Translations under genes and position numbers: made by a program | Source: Aquibacillus koreensis | GTDB taxonomy: Bacteria; Bacillota; Bacilli; Bacillales; Amphibacillaceae | Assembly: GCF_025154055.1 (NCBI RefSeq) | Contig: NZ_JAOALK010000062.1 | Span: 62,001 to 126,000 of the forward strand | Direction: 5' to 3' | Length of the DNA: 64,000 bases | In this document: positions 18,955-27,987 of the stretch, one piece after another | How the letters are laid out: every line of letters begins with the position of its first letter | How positions within the stretch are numbered: the first letter of the stretch is position 1 | Notes under the pieces: generated by a model | Databases searched by the model: none | The model's input: only the letters and a program-made list of their open reading frames with translations | Told to the model about the DNA's origin: nothing

Positions 18955-18985
18955 TACACCCCTCCTATATACATCGTTTGCTATC

Positions 18986-18993
18986 AATGTATG
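18986..18993 (-). promoter_or_regulatory. candidate sigma-E -10 element of gerR
   Basis: CATACATT on the minus strand matches the sigma-E -10 consensus CATACAHT at every position and lies 32 bp before the gerR start. The -35 region 13-15 bp upstream matches poorly. ylbO of Bacillus subtilis is known to be sigma-E dependent, which supports the reading. Confidence 0.35.
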
Positions 18994-19101
18994 CAAAAAA
19001 TAGGAGTGATAGAATAAATCTTTTTATTATTTCCGAATTTTTTATACACTCATTTACTAGTTGGTGTACTACTTTTAGTAAATTTTCTATTATGCTCTAT
19101 C

Positions 19102-19135
19102 AAAAAAAGATGACTGATATCAGTCATCTTTTTTT
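19102..19135. terminator. terminator after rpmF
   Basis: Perfect palindrome with 17-bp arms centred at 19118/19119: an A7 run, GATGACTGAT, its complement and a T7 run. It works in either direction and closes the ylbN-rpmF transcript. Confidence 0.85.
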
Positions 19136-19210
19136 GAACGTATTTATGGTTGCAACAAATATTTCACATGTAAATGTGAGATCTGTTACATTTACAAATC
19201 TATTTTAGAC

Positions 19211-19384
19211 TTATTGCTCAACTACTTGTTTACCATCGTATTGTCCACAAGATTTGCAAACATGGTGTGGCTTTGTATATTCACCACAATTTGAACACTC
19301 AATCATACCAGGCACGTGTAACTTTTTATGCGTACGACGTTGGTTTTTCACTTTTTTAGAAGTTCTTCTTTTAGGTACTGCCAT
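19211..19384 (-). CDS. rpmF: 50S ribosomal protein L32
   Basis: A 57-residue ribosomal protein beginning [20 protein letters not shown]. Four cysteines form a zinc ribbon: CSNCG and CKSCGQ. It is therefore the zinc-binding (C+) form of L32. The ATG has GGAGGTG upstream. It follows ylbN by 132 bp, the conserved ylbN/yceD-rpmF pair of bacteria. In that pair the first gene is linked to 23S rRNA or ribosome biogenesis. Confidence 0.97.
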   Translation of the reverse strand: MAVPKRRTSKKVKNQRRTHKKLHVPGMIECSNCGEYTKPHHVCKSCGQYDGKQVVEQ

Positions 19385-19516
19385 GTCTTACACCTCCTTC
19401 ACACACGAAACGAAAATCTATCCTTATCCTACAAATTAGTAGGTCGGTTTGACGTAAAAAGCTCAGCTGTTCTTATTCGAACAAACATCAGGTGTGGAGA
19501 ATTACTCCACTAGACG

Positions 19517-20047
19517 TCATTGATTTTCCTCTTCATCGTTATCTTCTAATAATGATTGTAATTTTTTTAGGCGTGGGTCAATTTTATTATCTGATTTTTT
19601 CTCAGATACAACTTCCCATCCCTCTCCCTCTGTTAAGGCATTTTCTTGTACTTCTTTATCCTGAGAAAACACCCGAAAAGGAACTTCCAATAAAACATTT
19701 TCCTTGATATAAGGAGTTAAGTCAAGCATTTCTCCATCTATAGGATGAATTTCAGACTCATCTTCTTCCTGGTAATACGGCGATGCAGAAAATACTTCCA
19801 TTGCATCAACCTTAAAAGGATATGGTACGTCTACAAGTGTTCTTGCACAAGGCAAAATCATTGTTCCTTCGATTGAGAAATGAAAGGTAATTTGATCACC
19901 TTGCATTGTAGCATAGCCCTTTACTAACACAGGCTCAATTTTCCTAATATCATTGTTCATATCTTCTAATTCAGATACATCGACATAATCATCAAATCGA
20001 TACGGTTCCGAACCAGAGATTTTCAATTTTTTAAGTGAAAATTTCAT
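19517..20047 (-). CDS. ylbN: YceD/DUF177 family protein
   Basis: A 176-residue acidic soluble protein of the YceD (DUF177) family, found upstream of rpmF in most bacteria and of unclear molecular function, with plant and bacterial evidence for a role in 23S rRNA processing. The family block LPCARTLVDVPYPF near the middle is present with its cysteine. The C-terminal half carries IDPRLKKLQSLLED, the usual ending. The ATG at 20047 has GAGGTGG upstream, and a GTG three codons earlier lies inside that box. A strong sigma-A promoter precedes it. Confidence 0.9.
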   Translation of the reverse strand: MKFSLKKLKISGSEPYRFDDYVDVSELEDMNNDIRKIEPVLVKGYATMQGDQITFHFSIEGTMILPCARTLVDVPYPFKVDAMEVFSASPYYQEEDESEIHPIDGEMLDLTPYIKENVLLEVPFRVFSQDKEVQENALTEGEGWEVVSEKKSDNKIDPRLKKLQSLLEDNDEEENQ

Positions 20048-20074
20048 TTTTACCACCTCAAGGCAACAAAGGTT

Positions 20075-20103
20075 ATTTTAAAAGGAAAATACCTTTTTGT
20101 CAA
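20075..20103 (-). promoter_or_regulatory. sigma-A promoter of ylbN-rpmF
   Basis: On the minus strand a perfect TTGACA (20098-20103) and TAAAAT (20075-20080) are separated by 17 bp. The start point would be near 20068, giving a leader of about 20 bases before the ylbN ATG. Confidence 0.75.
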
Positions 20104-20576
20104 TATTTTTTCTTTACACATAGATAATTATCCATCATTGTTTACTTGAAACATAACGAATAGACCTATTTATGCTTATTTTTGTCAGGTAACATAGTTA
20201 TCTTAACCATCACAGTAGAATTTAAAACGATCGTAACTCTATCTGACTTTGTTCCAACAAAAGAAAGATTCCAATGTACGGAAAAGTGAGTAGCCATCCG
20301 GTTCGTTATTTTATAATATTACTATAAAATCAGTATTATTTGTACAAATAAGGCTCTAGAGTCATTTACGATACGTACTAGGAAAATAAAGTGATTAAAG
20401 GTAGAACGGCTTGAGTCATTCATTTCGTCAAAAACTAACTTCAATACGTAAAAACACCTCGTATAACAGTGAAAAAAACTTTTTATCAACCGTATTATTC
20501 TGCAATAGTACAATTGTGTTAAAATAAACTAAACTTACTTAACACCAGCACTGGATAATATAATAGGAGTGTTTCA
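20104..20576. other. divergent intergenic region ylbN / tmcAL
   Basis: About 470 bp of AT-rich DNA between two divergent promoters. A plus-strand extended -10 (TGTTAAAAT, hexamer 20520-20525) without a good -35 may serve tmcAL. A 63-codon minus-strand frame at 20322-20513 has no ribosome binding site and is not counted as a gene. No structured RNA or repeat was seen. Confidence 0.5.
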
Positions 20577-21791
20577 ATGAAAGCCTGTGGACTTATTGTC
20601 GAATATAATCCGTTCCATAATGGACATCAATATCATTTAGACCAAGCAAAGAAAGTCACGAACGCTGATTGCATGATCGCAGTAATGAGCGGAAACTTCT
20701 TACAACGTGGTGAACCAGCTATTATTGATAAGTATGCTCGCACAAAAATCGCTTTACAGCAAGGGGTAGATATTGTTATAGAATTGCCATTTGTATATGC
20801 TGTTCAACATAGCGATCTATTTGCAAGAGGTGCTATAATGACATTAGATGCGCTTAAAACTTCGACCGTTTGCTTTGGAAGTGAACATGGTGAAGTGAAT
20901 GATTTCATCGAAGCATATCATATTCTTGAGCTCCATAAAGACCAATTTCATAAAGATTTAAAAGAAGAGTTAACTACTGGAAAATCCTTCCCTGAAGCTA
21001 GTAAAAACGCCTATTCAACCATTGGTTTAACAAAAGGAAAAGTAGATCTGTCACAACCTAACAATATTCTAGGATTTGGTTATGTGAAAGGAATCTTTCA
21101 GACGAATACACCTATAACGCCCGTGACAATTAAGCGCTATAAAAATGACTTTCATGACCAAGATATAGCCCATTCCATTGCAAGTGCAACTAGTATACGA
21201 AAAGAATTATTAGCTTATGGTAAGTTAACCTCAAAAGCTGTTTCAACACTTCCGGATATGACGCAGAAGGCATTAGATCAATACTTATTAAGTAACGGAA
21301 TTTGGCATGAGTGGGAAAAATATTTTCCCCTACTTCAATACCGTGTATTAACGATGTCTCATGAAGAGCTACGAACTATTCATGGTGTTAATGAAGGAAT
21401 AGAGCATCGTCTAAAAAGAACAGCTTCTCAGGTAGATAGCTTTAAAAATTGGATGGAAACTTTAAAAACGAAACGATATACCTGGACGCGATTACAACGA
21501 GTATTTGTCCATATACTAACCAATACAAAAAAGGATCTCATTCAATCGTTATTGCATGCTGATGAGGCTCCTTACGTTCGGTTACTTGGGATGACACAAA
21601 AAGGACGGGCCTACTTAAAAGAAAAGAAAAAACAAATAGAACAGCCAATTATTACCGGATTTAAGAAAGATCCCGGACCTGTGTTACAAGCGGAAGAACG
21701 TGCAACAGATGCTTATTACAGTATCCTTCCATCGAAACAGAAACTTAAATTAAGAAAACAAGAGTTAGAACCTCCGATAATCTTATCATAA
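20577..21791 (+). CDS. tmcAL: tRNA(Met) cytidine acetate ligase TmcAL
   Basis: Forms N4-acetylcytidine at the wobble position (C34) of elongator tRNA-Met from acetate and ATP. Its 404 residues begin MKACGLIVEYNPFHNGHQYH, with the HxGH nucleotidyltransferase motif at residues 15-18, followed by VMSGNFLQRGEPAIIDKYAR. The ATG has AGGAGTG upstream. It corresponds to Bacillus subtilis ylbM and is convergent with ylbL across a shared terminator. Confidence 0.94.
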   Translation: MKACGLIVEYNPFHNGHQYHLDQAKKVTNADCMIAVMSGNFLQRGEPAIIDKYARTKIALQQGVDIVIELPFVYAVQHSDLFARGAIMTLDALKTSTVCFGSEHGEVNDFIEAYHILELHKDQFHKDLKEELTTGKSFPEASKNAYSTIGLTKGKVDLSQPNNILGFGYVKGIFQTNTPITPVTIKRYKNDFHDQDIAHSIASATSIRKELLAYGKLTSKAVSTLPDMTQKALDQYLLSNGIWHEWEKYFPLLQYRVLTMSHEELRTIHGVNEGIEHRLKRTASQVDSFKNWMETLKTKRYTWTRLQRVFVHILTNTKKDLIQSLLHADEAPYVRLLGMTQKGRAYLKEKKKQIEQPIITGFKKDPGPVLQAEERATDAYYSILPSKQKLKLRKQELEPPIILS

Positions 21792-21830
21792 ATGTAAAGA
21801 GGGCCCATCTGGACCCTCTTTACATTTATT
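21791..21830. terminator. shared terminator between tmcAL and ylbL
   Basis: Stem AATGTAAAGAGGG with its complement around a short CCATCTGG-containing loop, followed by TATTTTTTG on the plus strand. It lies between convergent stops and serves both directions. Confidence 0.8.
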
Positions 21831-21835
21831 TTTTG

Positions 21836-22858
21836 TTACTTTCCTTCTATGCCTTCTAAATACTCTAAAGCATCTTCGAACGTGTCTACAGGTACTATTG
21901 TCATTTCTGAACCAATTTCTTTGGCAGTTTCTGTAGCTACTCGGAAGTTAGAATTCTCAGAACCATTCTCATTTGGAGCAAAAAACACATCACAACCTTC
22001 TTCGTCAGCTGCTATTACTTTTTTATCAATTCCCCCAATTCTGCCTACATTACCTTCGTAATCAACTTCCCCTGTACCAGCTATTTGAAGACCGTTCGTA
22101 ATATCTCTTTCCGTTAACTGATCATAGATTTCTAAAGAAAACATAAGGCCTGCACTTGGACCGCCGATATTACCACTTTTGAACTCTACGTTGGGATTTT
22201 CTGTAACTGTTCGGTCGGTAACTAGTTGAACTCCCATTCCAACTTTATTTTCAAGTTCAGGGAATGCTTCTAATGTAATATCTTCTGTTATTTGATCTCC
22301 TTCTCTTTCTATCGTTATGGATATTGTAGTTCCAGCTTTTTTTTCACCTACATAATCAATAAGTTCATCTGTTTGTTGAATTGAAAGATGATCAACAGAG
22401 AGAATTTTATCACCGGATTGAAGAATTCCCTCTGCTGGCATTCCTTCAATCACAGCTACAACATAAACCCCTTCATATTCTATTTCAATTTGTTTATTTG
22501 CAGCTTCATAGGCAACGACGATGGAAGCCTCTTGTGAACTTTCCATCATTTGTAATTGAGCCTGAAAGTATTCTTCTTGCGTAATCCCCTCAGGAAATAT
22601 CTCGCTAAGTGGATGAATATCCTGATGCGGCATAAATGAGGCCCAAAGGTATTGTAAAGGCGTTGCTTGACCTCCTCTAACGGTCACAAGGTGCATATCA
22701 CCTGCACTCTCATGGCCCCCATCCACTTGGACTACTGGGTTAAGCGCATCAGCACCTCCTGGCTTGTAAATGTAAAATGGTAGTTGATAGCCTACCAAAA
22801 AAGCTAAAAATAAAATAACAATTATAGATAAAATAAGATTGCGACGGTTATACCTCAT
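21836..22858 (-). CDS. ylbL: membrane-anchored Lon-like serine protease with PDZ domain
   Basis: A 340-residue protein with an N-terminal membrane anchor (about 8-28), a PDZ domain (about 120-200, including GMPAEGILQSGDKILSVD) and a C-terminal Lon (S16) protease domain. The catalytic dyad is S235 in GGPSAGLMFSLEIYD and K280 in GGIDKKV. In Bacillus subtilis YlbL and the unrelated CtpA degrade the SOS division inhibitor YneA. The start overlaps the end of ylbK by 11 bp, so translation is coupled. Confidence 0.93.
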   Translation of the reverse strand: MRYNRRNLILSIIVILFLAFLVGYQLPFYIYKPGGADALNPVVQVDGGHESAGDMHLVTVRGGQATPLQYLWASFMPHQDIHPLSEIFPEGITQEEYFQAQLQMMESSQEASIVVAYEAANKQIEIEYEGVYVVAVIEGMPAEGILQSGDKILSVDHLSIQQTDELIDYVGEKKAGTTISITIEREGDQITEDITLEAFPELENKVGMGVQLVTDRTVTENPNVEFKSGNIGGPSAGLMFSLEIYDQLTERDITNGLQIAGTGEVDYEGNVGRIGGIDKKVIAADEEGCDVFFAPNENGSENSNFRVATETAKEIGSEMTIVPVDTFEDALEYLEGIEGK

Positions 22859-23642
22859 CTTCGTTCTCCTTCCACGACTTGATGATACGAAATATATGAT
22901 CGATATTCTTTTCTGCTTCTTTTTCTCCCTGTGAAATAATCTCTAAAGTATTAGTGAATGAACGAGAATTATATTCTACTACATCTGGAGCCAACATGAT
23001 ATTAGCATCGATTCCTGCAAAGCTAACCATTTTATTTTGCATTATTTCAATACTTTGGAGCATGACATCATAAATAGAGTAAATATTCGTATTTATAGTA
23101 AAACGTGAACAATCAACACCAATGACTATATCAGCTCCCATGTCTTTAACTACTGAGACTGGAACACGGTCAACAACTCCACCATCGATGAACAATTGAC
23201 CTCCAATCCTCTCAGGGACTAATATTCCAGGCATGGAAATACTAGCCCTTACGGCATCAGCTGCACTTCCTTCAAAAAAAACTTTCTTCTCACCTGTATA
23301 TAAATTAGTTGTTACGATGCCAACAGGAATATGGAAATCTTCTAATCGTTTATTGTACGTCGTTAATTTTAAATACTCCTTAATTCTATTACCTTGAATA
23401 AATCCCATTTTTGGCAATGTGAAATCTAAAAAAAACTTTCTCTTAAAGGTTCTAGCTAATGTATATAGATCTTGAATTTCTTGACCCGCTCCATATAAAG
23501 CGCCTACCAAAGCACCCATGCTACTTCCAGCAATGTAATCAATTGGAATATTATAGTCTTTAAGTACTTTTATTACACCGAGATGCGAAAAACCTCTAGC
23601 TCCACCTGAACCTAAAGCCAAGCCTATTTTGGGGTTAGACAA
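22848..23642 (-). CDS. ylbK: patatin-like phospholipase family protein
   Basis: A 264-residue predicted lipid acyl hydrolase of the patatin/RssA family. The oxyanion loop is GSGGARG (residues 11-17), the nucleophile is S41 in GSSMG, and the catalytic aspartate is D153 in IDGG. These give a complete Ser-Asp dyad. The substrate is unknown. The TTG start has AAGGAG upstream. Gene order ylbK-ylbL is that of Bacillus subtilis. Confidence 0.92.
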   Translation of the reverse strand: MSNPKIGLALGSGGARGFSHLGVIKVLKDYNIPIDYIAGSSMGALVGALYGAGQEIQDLYTLARTFKRKFFLDFTLPKMGFIQGNRIKEYLKLTTYNKRLEDFHIPVGIVTTNLYTGEKKVFFEGSAADAVRASISMPGILVPERIGGQLFIDGGVVDRVPVSVVKDMGADIVIGVDCSRFTINTNIYSIYDVMLQSIEIMQNKMVSFAGIDANIMLAPDVVEYNSRSFTNTLEIISQGEKEAEKNIDHIFRIIKSWKENEDEV

Positions 23643-23911
23643 AAGAATACGCTCCTTATTTCAAAGTGTTTTTATCATAATATGGCATAAATAAAGCATC
23701 TATGAGCGTATATTGAAATAGGACCGCTTGTACAAAAGAACTATCCATATTCTACTATTATAAAAATAATAAGTACAGAGATTGAAGTTTCTTAACCACT
23801 TTCCCTATCATAATCGTACAGATAAAACTCAAATTCACGGTACAGACTTTATTGGTTATTTCATTAAATTATGCATCAAATCGAAGTTACTTATATGTTC
23901 TAGGAGGCTCC

Positions 23912-25129
23912 ATGTTGAAAGATAAATTTAAATCACTCAGTTTAGCAGGAATAGCTATCTTTACCGCTATTACGTTAATTAATTTTCCTGGCGAGGTACT
24001 TAATGCAAGTGAACGTGGACTTGATATGTGGTGGGGAACTGTATTCCCATCTCTCTTACCTTTTTTTATTACCGCAGAATTACTTATTGGATTTGGTGTC
24101 GTTCGATTTATTGGTGTATTATTCGAACCAATTATGCGCCCTCTTTTTAATGTTCCAGGTGTAGGAGGTTTTGTATGGGCAATGGGTATGGCAAGTGGGT
24201 ATCCTTCAGGCGCTAAACTAACATCAAGATTAAGGCAAGAAAACCAAATCACTAAAATTGAGGCTGAAAGACTTGTTTCATTTACAAATGCTTCTAACCC
24301 CTTGTTTATTATAGGTGCAATATCTGTAGGTTTTTTTCACGATGAACAACTCGGAGTATTGTTGGCTGTGTGTCACTATTTAGGGAATGCAATTGTAGGC
24401 ATATGCATGCGATTTTACGGAAAAAATTCACAGGAGATTCCCGAGAGAAGCTCAGGAAGGCTTTCTATTTATAAGGCATTACAGGAACTACACCGAACAA
24501 GATTAAAAGAAAAGCGACCCTTCGGCAAAATTTTAGGGGATGCAGTTATTAACTCTGTTCAAACACTATTGATGATCGGTGGGTTTATCATTATTTTCTC
24601 CGTTTTTACAAAGTTAATTTCTATCATAGGCATAGCCACCATTTTTGCAAGTTTTCTTGCAATAGGCTTAAATATTTTAGGAATTCCTGAGCAATTAGCA
24701 CTACCGATGTTTTCTGGTTTATTCGAGATAACACTTGGAGCAAAATTAATATCGGATGCTGAAGTTAATAGTCTCTTCTTTCAAGCGATTGCCCTTAGTT
24801 TCATCTTAGCTTTCAATGGTTTTTCCGTTCAAGCCCAAGTTGCAAGCATCATAGCAGAAACGGATATTCGATTTGCTCCTTATTTTTTCTCTAGAATATT
24901 ACATGGGATATTTGCAAGTATTCTAGTGATTTTGTTATATAAGCCCTTGTACACCAATCAGCAGGCAGGCAGTGAAAAGCACATGCCGGTTTGGTCGCAG
25001 ATCCATGCACAACCATGGGCTGACGCAGTTCACTTATTACAAACGATTGGTCCATTGGTTACTTTATGTACGTTAGCGCTAAGTATTTGTATTTTACTCA
25101 CGCGAACAAATAATGCTAAAGCTAAATAA
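23912..25129 (+). CDS. ylbJ: sporulation integral membrane protein YlbJ
   Basis: Polytopic membrane protein (405 residues, about 8-10 segments) with nucleoside-recognition (Gate)-like halves, including MGMASGYPSGAKLTSRLRQ and LFEITLGAKLI. In Bacillus subtilis ylbJ is expressed in the mother cell under sigma-E and is needed for normal spore development. Its transport substrate is unknown. The ATG at 23912 has TAGGAGG upstream. An open frame extends 20 codons further but lacks a ribosome binding site. Divergent from ylbK, with its own terminator. Confidence 0.92.
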   Translation: MLKDKFKSLSLAGIAIFTAITLINFPGEVLNASERGLDMWWGTVFPSLLPFFITAELLIGFGVVRFIGVLFEPIMRPLFNVPGVGGFVWAMGMASGYPSGAKLTSRLRQENQITKIEAERLVSFTNASNPLFIIGAISVGFFHDEQLGVLLAVCHYLGNAIVGICMRFYGKNSQEIPERSSGRLSIYKALQELHRTRLKEKRPFGKILGDAVINSVQTLLMIGGFIIIFSVFTKLISIIGIATIFASFLAIGLNILGIPEQLALPMFSGLFEITLGAKLISDAEVNSLFFQAIALSFILAFNGFSVQAQVASIIAETDIRFAPYFFSRILHGIFASILVILLYKPLYTNQQAGSEKHMPVWSQIHAQPWADAVHLLQTIGPLVTLCTLALSICILLTRTNNAKAK

Positions 25130-25135
25130 ATACAT

Positions 25136-25172
25136 AAAAGCTACACCTGTCCATCATATAGGTGTAGCTTTT
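25136..25172. terminator. terminator between ylbJ and coaD
   Basis: A 13-bp stem AAAAGCTACACCT with its complement around an 11-base loop. Flanking A and T runs let it serve ylbJ and the convergent coaD. Confidence 0.8.
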
Positions 25173-25250
25173 AGTTATTCATCTGAGTCAATTTGACAAC
25201 CACCTTAAATAGACATTTAGAATGTCAATAAATTGGTATTGTGAAATTGA

Positions 25251-26311
<1,061 letters not shown>

Positions 26312-26423
26312 ACCCTTATCTATTGTTCGACATTAATCCTACCATAAAAGTTAATAATCAGGAAATGGAAAAGTAAATAGTAATTACTAATGCCTTTGAT
26401 GTGAAAAATTTCTATTTAGACTA

Positions 26424-26453
26424 TGTATATAATTTTGTAATGCGTCCATAATA
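26424..26453 (+). promoter_or_regulatory. sigma-G-type (forespore) promoter
   Basis: TGTATA (26424-26429), a 17-bp spacer and CATAATA (26447-26453). This matches the published sigma-G pattern (gHATR, 17-18 bp, CATnMTA) at all fixed positions. Transcription would start near 26460, at the foot of a stable stem-loop. Confidence 0.6.
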
Positions 26454-26459
26454 ACTTAA

Positions 26460-26619
26460 TGAGGCAGCTAACAATCCTATTAGTTGCTTCTGAACACGGA
26501 GAAGACTTACGTTTCCCCATAAGTCCTCCTCCGGTTTCTCCTCTCCCTTTGCCTTTTTGTTTTCTAAATTAGAAAACAAAAAGGGCCTGCAGATTATGAT
26601 AATCTGCAGGCTTTTTTTT
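26460..26619 (+). ncRNA. csfG: candidate sporulation small RNA CsfG
   Basis: About 160 nt from a sigma-G-type promoter to an intrinsic terminator, with no ORF. Predicted parts in order: an 11-bp stem-loop (26461-26490, arms pair with two G-U wobbles), a hairpin GACTTA/TAAGTC (26504-26525) with a C-rich loop, an unpaired pyrimidine-rich stretch (26526-26551) with CCTCC anti-Shine-Dalgarno-like cores, a perfect 16-bp palindrome (26552-26584), and the terminator (26585-26619). In Bacillus subtilis the forespore RNA CsfG (sigma-F/sigma-G) lies between ylbG and ylbH, and here the RNA lies between ylbG and rsmD (ylbH). Identity rests on locus, promoter and architecture; no sequence alignment was possible. 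Confidence 0.65.
26585..26619. terminator. terminator of the csfG candidate
   Basis: A 12-bp perfect stem GCCTGCAGATTA / TAATCTGCAGGC with a TGA loop, followed by eight T residues on the plus strand. No protein-coding gene lies upstream on that strand, so it implies a small RNA. The minus strand also shows a T-rich run. Confidence 0.85.
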
Positions 26620-26830
26620 GACTCTTTTTGTAAAACAGGATGCTTACAAGAGTGTCACATTTGATATAAAATGCGTCGTAACTATCTCAACCCGCTCCGC
26701 TAATAACTGCTTCAAAATAAGGATACATACATTGACCTAGTAATGGCGTTCATTTAAAAATGTAATTCCTAGTTGTATTATTTTTGTATCATTTTCCAAT
26801 AGATTCAATGAGTAGAAAGCACAAAACAGT

Positions 26831-26990
26831 AGAATACGAAGACTCCTGCGGGAATAGCGCGAGGTGAAGACCCCGCAGTGGTGCCCTTCCACGAGGAGGC
26901 TGAGGCCGTGCCCGCAAGAGGAATCTGAACTTAGAAAAATCCGGGTTTTGGGATTTTTCGTGATTCCTCCTCGGAAAGCGAAGTATTCTG
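26831..26990. repeat. dispersed palindromic intergenic repeat with nested hairpin
   Basis: GC-rich element (GAAGACTCCTGCGGGA ... GGAAAGCGAAG) unlike its AT-rich surroundings and resembling a repeat common between genes of Bacillaceae. Ends are AGAATAC (26831-26837) and GTATTCT (26983-26989). Inside, CTGCGGG pairs with CCCCGCAG-type segments. Between CCCGC (26911-26915) and GGAAAGCG sits an extra palindrome with arms GAGGAATC (26918-26925) and GATTCCTC (26962-26969) around AAAAATCC/GGATTTTT. No transposase is present, so it would be a non-autonomous, MITE-like element. Confidence 0.6.
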
Positions 26991-27080
26991 CCGGAACGGC
27001 GTTATGATGCTAATTCCAATAAGACAGAGTTTATAGAAATTATGTCTTATACAGTAAATAGATACACCCTTTATGGCATT

Positions 27081-27110
27081 TTGTCTATTTTTCTAGTACA
27101 GTGATATATA
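27081..27110 (+). promoter_or_regulatory. candidate sigma-A promoter of the 27136 gene
   Basis: TTGTCT (27081-27086) and TATATA (27105-27110) with an 18-bp spacer, about 25 bp before the start codon. It lies just right of the palindromic repeat. Confidence 0.4.
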
Positions 27111-27135
27111 GCAAATAAATAAGGTGGAGAAAATT

Positions 27136-27525
27136 ATGATTCAAAAATGTATCGAGTTAGGTGAAGGCTATGCAGATATTTATGAGTTGATTGAGTTAGC
27201 AAAACGAATGCCTGAAAGAATAGAACATTTCGTTGCTATACATACAACCAAAGAAAAGAAACAAGTAACTTCTTTGGCTTTAGTAATGAAGCCAACAAGA
27301 GAGGGAAACTTTCAACCGATTTATATATGTCTGGAAGGGATTCCTACACCTGATAGTAAAAAATCAAAAAGATACGATTTATTTGAAAATGTTGCGCAAG
27401 AATATAGTAAACAGATTAAGTCCTTAACTGTAAAACCTTCCAATATATTTCATGAAAGGTCCCTTTATTACCAACATTTAATTGGTATTCTTCAAATGAA
27501 TCATTTGGTGTATTCCAATGCATAA
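27136..27525 (+). CDS. conserved hypothetical protein (DUF7147-like)
   Basis: A 129-residue soluble protein starting MIQKCIELGEGYADIYELIEL, with LALVMKPTREGNFQPIYICLEG in the middle. It looks like a Bacillaceae family sometimes annotated as DUF7147, or, without support I can see, as methylthioribose kinase. No kinase motif is visible. The ATG at 27136 is preferred because AAGGTGG lies upstream; an in-frame GTG at 27124 falls inside that box. It is the only plus-strand protein gene between csfG and ylbG. Confidence 0.75.
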   Translation: MIQKCIELGEGYADIYELIELAKRMPERIEHFVAIHTTKEKKQVTSLALVMKPTREGNFQPIYICLEGIPTPDSKKSKRYDLFENVAQEYSKQIKSLTVKPSNIFHERSLYYQHLIGILQMNHLVYSNA

Positions 27526-27558
27526 AAAAATCCTCTTACACTGTAAGAGGATTTTTTT
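27524..27558. terminator. shared terminator, 27136 gene and ylbG
   Basis: A 17-bp perfect stem (A7 TCCTCTTACA and its complement) with a one-base centre, located between convergent stops. It serves both directions. Confidence 0.85.
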
Positions 27559-27832
27559 AAATGCCCATTTTATAATCATATTCTTTTGCTTTATCAATCT
27601 TTGCATTCTCATACTCTGTTCTTATAAATGGCTTATAAGATAAGTCAACCTTCGATACAAAAGGTAATTTATTCAACTTTTCTTGCTTATGCTCTATTTC
27701 ATCTTGGTTTACATATAGGACAGCATACCGCAAGTCTTTTGAAACATATATGAGATGGCCGTATCTTTTAATTTGTTTGATATTCTTCATGTGTTGAAAC
27801 CAAACAATTAACCCTTGACGTTTTGTACGCAT
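27557..27832 (-). CDS. ylbG: UPF0298 protein YlbG
   Basis: A 91-residue basic protein of the UPF0298 family. It shows the conserved QGLIVWFQHMKNIKQIKRYG and the following YVSKDLRYAVLYVN block of Bacillus YlbG. Function is unknown. It lies downstream of ricF across a hairpin, as in Bacillus subtilis. Confidence 0.9.
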   Translation of the reverse strand: MRTKRQGLIVWFQHMKNIKQIKRYGHLIYVSKDLRYAVLYVNQDEIEHKQEKLNKLPFVSKVDLSYKPFIRTEYENAKIDKAKEYDYKMGI

Positions 27833-27937
27833 AATAAGTCCTCACTAGTTCATACTTTGATCATTATTATTTTCATTTTATCAGAATATTGTGTATGGAG
27901 CAATGCAAAGCCTCATATTATTAGATAACAAGTTTAT

Positions 27938-27977
27938 AATGATAAAGGTCTGCTCGTATAAGCAGACCTTTATCATT
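27938..27977 (-). terminator. long hairpin after ricF
   Basis: A 17-bp perfect stem (AATGATAAAGGTCTGCT and its complement) with a CGTATA loop, 10 bp beyond the ricF stop. There is no long T run after it, so it may terminate weakly or protect the ricF mRNA 3' end. Confidence 0.6.
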
Positions 27978-27987
27978 AAATAAATAG

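Noticed and set aside
18978-19208. 76-codon plus-strand frame downstream of rpmF
   Set aside because: It translates through the rpmF terminator palindrome and has no start signal.
20322-20513. 63-codon frame in the ylbN/tmcAL intergenic region
   Set aside because: No ribosome binding site, composition like AT-rich spacer, and no family resemblance.
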